A program made the position numbers and the translations under genes. This document shows positions 56,680 to 64,000 of a DNA stretch of 64,000 nucleotides, piece after piece. The stretch comes from Cycas panzhihuaensis (Eukaryota; Cycadophyta): the NCBI GenBank assembly GCA_023213395.1, contig CM041465.1:243791741-243855740 (forward strand), in the 5' to 3' direction. A model generated the notes under the pieces. That model was not told the origin of the DNA, ran no database searches, and saw only the letters and a list, made by a program, of their open reading frames with translations. How positions within the stretch are numbered: position 1 is the first letter of the stretch; the number at the start of each line of letters is the position of its first letter.

Positions 56680-58862
56680 TCTAGTTATTTTTGGGTTGAG
56701 TATTATGATCACGTTCCCCGTGTTTGGGGAATGGATCCTTATGGACCGATTGGTCTAGGTTAGGCATTAAGGTCCATCTGGGGGATGAGTCATATCGAGG
56801 GGCATCCCTGGGATGCTGGGCCCTACAATGTGAGTCATCATGGAAACACTCCCCATGAATGGAACACCACTTCTTCTTAAGTGAGGAATCAGGATTCCTC
56901 ACTTGAGAGGACTGGGCATTACCATTCCTAGGGAGTGAAGCTTGGGTAGCTTGCTGAATTTGTTTGTTAGAATTAGGTGATGAAAGAGCTTACAGTTTGA
57001 GTTCCTTCATCGTACGTTCGAATGAACATACAGCTGAGGTGAGTGGATCTAGGGTCTCCTCAGTCAAATGAGAAGAGGACCTAGTGGATTGTTGGGGTTT
57101 GATTTCTTTAGTTTGAGGTGGTGCCTCACGTCATCGTGAGTGCTTGAGAGGCTTCTTGAGTCCAGCCTGGATCTTAATAGCCTCAAGTGCTAAGCACTTT
57201 GTGATGGCAGAGTCACATGTAGTCACCCCCATCTTAAGGACTTCTATGTGGACTTCAGGGCGAAGTGTATTAACGAAGAGATCCCTCTTCAATTCCTGAG
57301 GCAAAGCAGCCTTAGTGGAATGAAGAAGGTCATGAAATCACTGCACAAAGTCACGGTTCATCTCATCATGCTCTTGTTTGAGTAAGAGAAGGGGTTTCAT
57401 TCCACTTTCGAATGGGCGAGCAACATCAAAATAATTGATGAACTCATCCACAAGTTGCTGGAATGAGAAAATGGAATGAGCTGGCAGGTAATAAAACCAC
57501 TTAAGGGCATTGCCTTGTAAGGATCAAGGGAATAGTTTCACTAAGATGTGGTCATAGGCCCAGTAATCAATACATGCCATAGAGAAACTACAGACGTGCT
57601 CCATTATGTCTTGTGATAAAGTTCCGTCAAATTTAGGAACTTCGGGAGGATGAGGTGGTAGATTAGTTCTCAACGCCTCAACATATAGTGGTGTCGATCG
57701 ATAATCCATGAAGGGGCATGCCCTTGCATGGACTGTAGGATCAACAAATGAAGTAGGAGGTAAAGGGCAAGGAACAAATAGGGGTAGTAAACCCATCCCT
57801 CCTTAAGGATGTGTCTCTTGTTGAAAAGGGACTTAGGGATAGGCATCTTGAAAGGAAGCTAGGTTCCCTTGTGAAGGCGTAGCATAAGAGGCTACGCTAG
57901 ATGGTGGAAAAGAGGGGTATAAAACTAGGTTTTGTCCATATGGACTGCCTGTAGGTGGCATAATCCTATATAGATGTAATGGGTCCACCCCATAAGTTGG
58001 AAGGTGGTTCCCTTTACCCTGCCCCCAAGGTTGAGAAGTATAACCTAGGGGTATGTAAAGAGAAGAACCATTGGGTTGGTTTTGAGGATACGTGGGAGCA
58101 GGTCCCACATGATTAGTGGTAGTAGCATTAATAGGACCTCTAGGCCTACTAGGAAACACATATGCCACGTTGGGAGGTGGCACATTAGCTTGACTTGGAA
58201 AAGGTATGCTAACCCCAAGCTGAGAGAAAGACATACCATGAGAGGGTCCTGAAGAGCTAGGACAATGATGAGAAATGGAAGGTACAACATTCGTCCCTAA
58301 GGTAGGTGTAGGGATGGAATGAGATAAATGTGTAGGCATGAAAGGGTTACTCGTTGTGGGAGGTGCAGGTGTAGATGAAGAAGGTGGGATAGGAGCAGAT
58401 GAAGAAGTCGCTCCTCTGCGCAAAACATCTTCAAACTATCTGGGACGCAATTGAAGACGAGCCACTCAAAAGCACTTGCTAATAGCTTCAACCACATTAG
58501 CGGGAGGGGTATTTACATGGTCATAAGAGGTAGATGGGACCTCAAATGACGTAGACTCCTCAGGGCACTCCTCATAAGAATCACCAACTAGATGGTGGAT
58601 CTCAAAAGGAGATGAGTCTTCTACTGTATGAGTAGGAGGATGGGTGTCAAGTGGGTGATGTTGGTCACCTGGGTAGTAAATAGGATCGTCACCCTCTTGG
58701 GTGGATCCCGGAATGGATGTGGGGAACTCATACGTTCCCGAGGCAAATGCATGATAGGCCCAATTGGAAGGGTACCCTTCCATTTTTGAATCAGAATCTG
58801 ATGATGAAAGAAGATGATACTTAGGATCTTCTAACAATGGAGGCAAACAACATAGGCAACAT
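56680..58862 (-). pseudogene. Gag of element H
   Basis: The N-terminal frame (58846 on) reads LLEDPKYHLLSSSDSDSKME and STSFEVPSTSYDHVNTPP. A Ser/Pro-rich middle (58423-57833) and the structural core follow: PPEVPKFDGTLSQDIMEHV (57640), LQGNALKWFYYLPAHS, FINYFDVARPFESG and LKRDLFVNTLRPEVHVEVL (57260). A Cys/His segment KKWCSIHGECFHDDSHCRAQ lies near 56870-56815. Stops occur about 58465, 57830 and 57520. It matches gag of A end to end. Confidence 0.8.
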
Positions 58863-59020
58863 GAGAAATATCACATACAAAACTTGCCAACACTTTAGAA
58901 GAAGGAAAAGATGCAAATTGAGTGTGTTAGGGGCTACCCAACAAAAGATGAAGTGGAGGAGACCACTAAAAGGTAGTAATATCACGAGGAATGGATGAGA
59001 GCTAGCTCCCTTACTAGCAA

Positions 59021-59039
59021 GTCCCCAGTATGGTCGCTA
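59021..59039 (-). other. Primer-binding site of element H
   Basis: TAGCGACCATACTGGGGAC on the minus strand, one base after the LTR end; it differs from the A site only at position 2 (G to A). Confidence 0.75.
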
Positions 59040-59397
59040 GTGGATGCACGTCTACGGGATAATTACCTGGCTGGGTAGGAATGATGATGATTGATATTGG
59101 TATCGAGAATACGGGTAAAAAAACCTACAAGTGAAGCAAGTACCATGCAGGGTACCTCGTGCACTGGAGCGTGAGTTCGGGACCTACGAGTGATACCCAA
59201 CTACCTTGGAGTGGTCCTCTATCTCAAAGAGAAATAGGGGAAGTGAGAGAGATAGCTCAGATGGATTTAAGAGGAAGGTCCTCCCACCCTTGGATGGATG
59301 GAAGGAGAGGAAAGGAATCCTCAAGGGTTTCCCTGTGACAGAGGGAAATGAGCGAAACTAGGTGGGCGATAGCCTACGATGTGGCTAGGATCTTCTT

Positions 59398-59459
59398 GGT
59401 TATTTGACCAAGTAAATAGAGCTAAGAAGGTTATTTGACCAAGTAAATAGAGCCAAGAA
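59398..59459. repeat. 31-bp tandem duplication inside 5' LTR of H
   Basis: Two copies of GGTTATTTGACCAAGTAAAT… (31 bp each, one difference) stand head to tail; the 3' LTR has one copy near 45095. Confidence 0.9.
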
Positions 59460-61262
59460 GGGAGGAGGGAAGTGAGAATGAATGACCAAACCAAAATCTC
59501 CCTTAATGATTTAGAAAAGAAACAAGAATGGGTATCACATGTGCAAGCAAACAATACTAACTAGGGGTGAGCCGAAAAGGGGCAAAGTAGATTTTGCAAG
59601 CCAAGGAAAAGGAAATGGCAAATCTCTTATGGGTCCTTTTCCTACGAGAGTTGGATGCGTGATGTGTAAATATACAAATATAAGTAAAAGATATCATTTT
59701 CCTTTTCACTTTTATATGTAACCTACTTAACTAACACATAGATCTCAAATAAAAGTGAAAAAGTAAAGCAGGGGCAAAAGGAGAAAAGTACGTACCCAGA
59801 AGATGTAGTAGCTAGTGGAAGACCTCACCCATGCGCCATGTACGTCCTCATCCACCCATGGATGATTTAGAGGCTTCCTTATGTTCCCCTTTGCAAAAAG
59901 AAAGTGAAAGGAAAGGAGCAAAAGCAAGGAGCAAAACAAAGAACCTTACCTGGATCCGAGAGCTTAGCACCTTTGCAAGAACATCGTGGCAACCTGCACA
60001 TGCAAGAACTCATCCCTTCTAAGAAGGGGTTGCAAGAGATAAACTATGTATATGCAAGGATATATAAATGCTATCAATGTTAGAGCATTAGGAAGAAACA
60101 GTTGCTGCAATAAACTCCAAAAACCCTCTCTCAAGCAAAGCCAAACATTAAGCAAAAATAGAATAAGGGAAGCCTCAGGATGGCTAACCCTCTGCTAAAT
60201 TCTCCACATAGCCTGCAAGCACAACAAGATAGTGGTAAGGGTCACTAAAGGCAACCAAGAGATATCAAGAAAAGAGCAACATGACATCGGGGAAGTATGC
60301 AAGGCACAAAGTTGCTATGGGCAGCAATCCGTTGCATAAACCCTTGCTAATGGCATCAAGGGGTACCCAACAACATGGAGGATGCTATGGGGGTCCAAAT
60401 AAGAGATGAGTAGGCTTAGGATTAGTGCAACAAGGGCTTGCATACATTGATAGTCTAGTGCTGGCCTATGGCTCAATCTCTCCTAATAATCTCAAGAAGA
60501 GCATAGAGTGAAAGAAGAGAAGGAGGGAAGAGATTACCCTTGGAGAGAAGGACTGAAAAGGGGGGCTGCCCCACCTTACTCTCTTCACCTAGTCTTGGGA
60601 CTCTTCCCTCACTTCTCTCTTAAAGAAAATCAATAGAGATAAAGATGGAGTTGAGGGACAACAAGCCAAGTATAATGGAAAAATATCTTTGCAACGGTGA
60701 AACTTGAAGAAACCAAGTAAATAAGATAAGAAATAGGTGTAAAATGGAGTAACTTACCATAAAACTAGAAGCGAAAGGTTTGTAAGACCTGCTGGGTGGA
60801 TGTATGATGGATCTGGGCCTGCTAACAGTGAGGAAGAGGACTCCTACAATGGTTTGTAGGAGGAAATCCAATGGACAGCTGAAAGGGGCACTTGGTGGGT
60901 GAGTTGGAGAAGATATTAATGCCAAAATCACTTGATGAAACCTAGAGAGAGGATTCCCACCATGGAAGCAAGGAGTTACAGGTTATTCCTAGCCTAGGGT
61001 GTAGGAAATACAGGCCTGTAAGAACACCTGTAGCAGAAGGGGCAGGAGAGTAGGAGTTGCAGCAGGAACTGTTGTCTTGGAGAGCAAAAATTGACCTAAG
61101 AGATCCTCGAAATAATGAGGGTTTCAGTACTTATACTCATCCCAGCCCTAAGTGAATGAATAGAGCACAAATAGGGCTGAGGTGGACGTGAGAACATGTG
61201 GCAATTTCATGGAAAAAATAAAAATTACCACGCCAGCTTTGAAAAAAATAACTAATGACAGT

Positions 61263-61325
61263 CACACCGCGGTGAACTTCATGGTACCATGGTAAACTTC
61301 ACAGTACCGCTAAGTTTACAGTGGT
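61263..61325. promoter_or_regulatory. Palindrome array in 5' LTR of H
   Basis: 'gaacttcatggtaccatgg', 'taaacttcacagtaccg' and 'ctaagtttacagtgg' form overlapping inverted repeats about 130 bp before the TATA box in the sense of the LTR. Confidence 0.5.
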
Positions 61326-61826
61326 GTAGGACTAGAAAGTCAGAATGGTAGGTTTCTAGGCTTCAGGAGCTTTGGGAGATGATTTGACAGATCTGAGAGG
61401 GGCTGGCCCTCCTGTCTAGGTTGCTGAGAGAGTCCAGGAAGTATGTGGACAAAGACAAGCAAACATCAATGAGTAAAGATCCCCGAACAAGGTGCTAAGA
61501 GCTCAAGGTCAAGGAATGAATGGATCACACAGACCGAAAGGAACCTAAGGTGGTGTGGAGACAGTGCAGAGGGTCATATAGTGCCATGGGGATGCCTACC
61601 TTGTGGAAAGGTAGGTCACACTAGGTCATCATAGGCTCACAATATGACAGGCAGCATGAATAGGCAACAAAATGCAAAGTAATCATGCAAATGAAGCAAG
61701 CAGTCGTGCAGAGAGTCAATACTTCTACTAACCTTTCCGACGAAATAATACAAGTGAAAAGGGAGAAGCATACCTGGGCCTACCTAAGTCGACATGTCCG
61801 TATCCATTCCCGGTAGCTGGGAAACA

Positions 61827-61831
61827 CTCTT
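61827..61831 (+). repeat. Right target-site duplication of element H
   Basis: CTCTT, identical to 44722-44726. Confidence 0.9.
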
Positions 61832-62100
61832 ATTTGTCAATTTACTAGTATCGATGTTAAAATTGAGGATGAGGACAAGGTTGTTACCTTATTATGCTCA
61901 TTACTCATATCCTAGGATAATATTATCACCTTAATTAGTTTTAGCACTATATATGTATTAGATTATGATTCTGTTGTGAGTGCTTTGCTAATGGAAGAAG
62001 TGCAGAGGAAATCTACTCTTGAAACCTCTACACCATAAGCTATGATAGTAAGGGGTAGAACATTTAAAAGAGGACAAAACTCCAAGGATACTACAGAATT
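61832..62100 (+). pseudogene. Gag of copia element G, second part, lacking nucleocapsid end
   Basis: The frame continues from 44726: CQFTSIDVKIEDEDKVVTLL, CSLLISWDN, then YDSVVSALLMEEVQRKST and IVRGRTFKRGQNSKD. In relatives this basic stretch leads into a CCHC knuckle and then the protease. Here the sequence jumps to the pre-integrase region at about 62100. Confidence 0.8.
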
Positions 62101-63270
62101 GATGGGGTAGTCAAAACATTAATTAAGGTTAGACATGTATCTGATCTGAAAAAGAATGTGATTTCCTTAGGTGAACTAGATTTAGGTGGTTTTAAGCATA
62201 CAGGTCATGAAGGAGTCCTAAAGGTGTCAAAGGGTACCTTGGTTGTTATGAAAGCCTTAAAGAAAGGAAATCTTTACATTTTAGTGGAAAGTACAGATGT
62301 TAGCCAAGTAGTTATAGCATCAAAGACTACAGAAGATCTAGCTCAGTTATGGCATCAGAGACTTAGGCACATGAGTGAGAAAGGACTTAAGGTGTTGATA
62401 AATCGTAAGTTGCTTCCTAACTTGTAGCTTTTAGATTTGGCTTTCTATAAACATTGTATTTTTGGAAAGCAGTGTAGACTCAGGTTTAAAGTAGGGAGTC
62501 ACACTAGTAAAGGTGTTCTACATTACATACATTTAGATGTATGGGGACCAACCCCTAAAATATCTTGTGGAGGATCATTGTATTATGTCACATTTATAGA
62601 TGATTACTCCAGGAAGGTATGGGTCTATTTTTTAAAAAGGAAATCTAAAGTTTTCAGTGTGTTTAAGCAGTTCGAGGCTCTAGTTAAGAATAGTACTAGT
62701 AAGACAATCAAATGTTTAAGAACTGATAATAGAGGTGAGTTTAACTCCTTGGAGTTTGAGAACTATTGCAGAGAAGCTGGGATTGAAAGATACAAGACCA
62801 CTAGGTATACTCCACAACAAAATGGCATTGTTAAGTGCATGAATAGGACACTCTTGGAAAGAGCAAGAAGCATGCTAAGTAATACAGGAGTGGAGCAGGG
62901 CTTATGGGCAGAAGCTGTTCAAATGGATTACTATCTGGTAAATAGGTCACCATCACTTGCAATAGATTGTAAGATTCCTAAAGAGGTATGGACTGGACAT
63001 CCATGTGATTATTCAAATTTAAAAGTTTTTGGTTTTGATGCTTATGCCTAGACTGACAAAAGTAAACGTTCAAAGTTAGACCCAAAATCGAAGAGATATA
63101 TCTTTGTTGGTTATGGTGATAAGGATGGTGTAAAGGGATATAGGTTGTGGGATCCTACTACCTACAAAATCACCACTAACAGAGATGTTGTATTTGATGA
63201 ATCCCCCCTTCTAAAATCAGACAGTGGAGAAGTTGAAATGAAAAAGGAGCAAAAGGATGAACATCAATAG
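62101..63270 (+). pseudogene. Integrase of copia element G, catalytic Glu lost
   Basis: DGVVKTLIKVRHVSDLKKNV and ISLGELDLGGFKHTGHEG are the tail of the protease-to-integrase stretch. LWHQRLRHMSEKGLKVL is the zinc-binding H-H part; of the C-C part (FYKHCIFGKQ) one Cys is Tyr. Core motifs are HLDVWGPT (Asp), CLRTDNRGEF (Asp) and TPQQNGIVKCMNRTLLERAR. In the last the expected Glu (NGxAERMN) is Lys at 62833-62835. VFGFDAYA ends at a stop at 63049-63051, followed by the GKAG-like linker (YIFVGYGD, YRLWDPTT). Confidence 0.85.
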
Positions 63271-64000
63271 GTCATGTTTGAAACCTAACTATCTTTAGAA
63301 TCAGAAGAGTAAGAAGATCTTTCTAAAGATGAATCTGCAACATATTTACAGGAGTATGTAGACATTCCTTTGCCAACAGTTAGAAGATCTACACAAGTTA
63401 GTCATCCACCTAACAGTTACAACCCATTTACTTCTATTGCTTTGGTTTCTAATGATGGTGAGCCTACATGTTATCAACAAGTAGTAGATGATATCCATAG
63501 TTAGAAGTGGAAGAGGGCTATGCAGGAAGAGATAGATACACTGAAGAAAAATAATTCATGGGACTTGGTAGAACTTCCACATGGCAGGAAGACTGTTGGT
63601 TGTAGGTGGGTTTTTAAGATGAAAATAGATGTTGATAGAAAGGTTGATAAATATAGGGCAACATTAATGGCTAAAGGCCATGTATAGAAAGTAGGTATTG
63701 ACTTTCATGAGATCTTTTCCCCAGTTGTCAAACTTGTTTCAATTCGAGTGTTGTTAGCATTAGTAGCTTCTCTTGATTTGGAGCTGGAGCAGTTAGATGT
63801 AAAAACAACTTTTCTACATGGAGATTTAGATGAGGAGATCTATATGGATCAACCAGAAGGGTTTGTACAGGATGGCAGAAAAAGACTTATTTGCAGGCTC
63901 AGGAAATCATTGTATGGCCTAAAGCAATCACCTAGGCAGTGGTACAAGAAGTTTGATGCCTTCATGGAGAGCCAAAATTTCAAAAGAAGTGAGTATGATC
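63271..64000 (+). pseudogene. Reverse transcriptase of copia element G, runs off the window
   Basis: After a linker, WKRAMQEEIDTLKKNNSWDL and PHGRKTVGCRWVFKMKIDVD begin the copia RT. KYRATLMAKGHV, GIDFHEIFSPVVKLVSIRVL, LEQLDVKTTFLHGDLDEEIY and LRKSLYGLKQSPRQWYKKFD follow. TAG codons stand in for residues at about 63261, 63503 and 63687. The catalytic YVDD would be just past the window end. The style resembles Tork-group copia elements; lineage is an inference. Confidence 0.88.

Larger units (their letters stand above)
44727..61826 (-). mobile_element. Complete Tat-type Ty3/gypsy element H (17.1 kb)
   Basis: It has the same plan as A on the opposite strand: 5' LTR at 61826-59041, PBS, gag, protease, RT, RNase H, integrase, opposite-strand gene (on plus), archaeal-type RNase H, polypurine tract, and 3' LTR 47473-44727. 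It inserted into the gag of copia element G with an exact 5-bp duplication. The RT catalytic pair is intact, but stops break most frames. Confidence 0.92.
59041..61826 (-). repeat. 5' LTR of element H (2786 bp)
   Basis: On the minus strand it runs from TGTTTCCCAGC at 61826 to GTGCATCCA at 59041. It contains a 31-bp tandem duplication (59398-59459) absent from the 3' LTR, a palindrome array (61263-61325) and a TATA box (61135). Confidence 0.9.

Noticed and set aside
1-64000. Host genes, tRNA or rRNA genes, CRISPR arrays, bacterial operons
   Set aside because: No such signal was found. All recognisable coding remains are retrotransposon parts, apart from the opposite-strand gene inside the Tat elements.

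Overview
The window looks like plant nuclear DNA made almost entirely of nested, decayed retrotransposons. I see no host gene, no tRNA or rRNA gene and no CRISPR array. The signs of a plant are Ty3/gypsy elements of the Tat type (a second, archaeal-type RNase H; LTRs of 2.7-3.1 kb; a PBS reading TGGCGACC...TGGGGAC), a Ty1/copia element with a tRNA-Met type PBS, and a plant L1-type LINE with DUF4283-like, zinc-knuckle, zf-RVT and RNase H parts. I cannot name the species. A large, repeat-rich or pericentromeric genome region is the likely setting.

Layout. 1-4108 (+): 3' end of Tat element B (RNase H ORF, polypurine tract, 3' LTR). 4109-5195 (-): piece of a related LTR (C) that B appears to have entered. 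5196-6559, 23589-27223 and 33627 to about 34690 (-): one AT-rich Ty3/gypsy element (D), split by two later insertions. 6560-23588 (+): complete 17-kb Tat element A, inserted in D's reverse transcriptase. 27224-33626 (+): LINE inserted in D's leader, with a 22-bp target duplication and a poly(A) tail. About 34690-39331 (+): heavily decayed Ty3/gypsy element E. About 39332-43698 (+): decayed Tat-like element F with an RNase H domain upstream of its reverse transcriptase. 43699-44726 and 61827-64000 (+): Ty1/copia element G, running off the window. 44727-61826 (-): complete 17-kb Tat element H, inserted in the gag of G.

A and H share one plan: LTR, PBS, gag, protease region, RT, RNase H, integrase, then a gene on the opposite strand, then a free-standing 141-codon archaeal-type RNase H frame, a polypurine tract and the LTR. 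The opposite-strand gene is the most interesting item. In both copies it has a TATA box, two GT-AG introns (the second exactly 114 nt in both), a segment like the plant mobile domain, an acidic Gly/Pro-rich linker and a C-terminal coiled coil. The Tat LTRs also carry a long palindrome about 130 bp upstream of their TATA box, and a relative of it lies in intron 1 of the opposite-strand gene.

Nearly every frame is broken. Many stops are TAG where relatives have Trp or Gln, as expected of old, methylated DNA losing cytosines. The only intact small protein I would call real is the RNase H frame of B.
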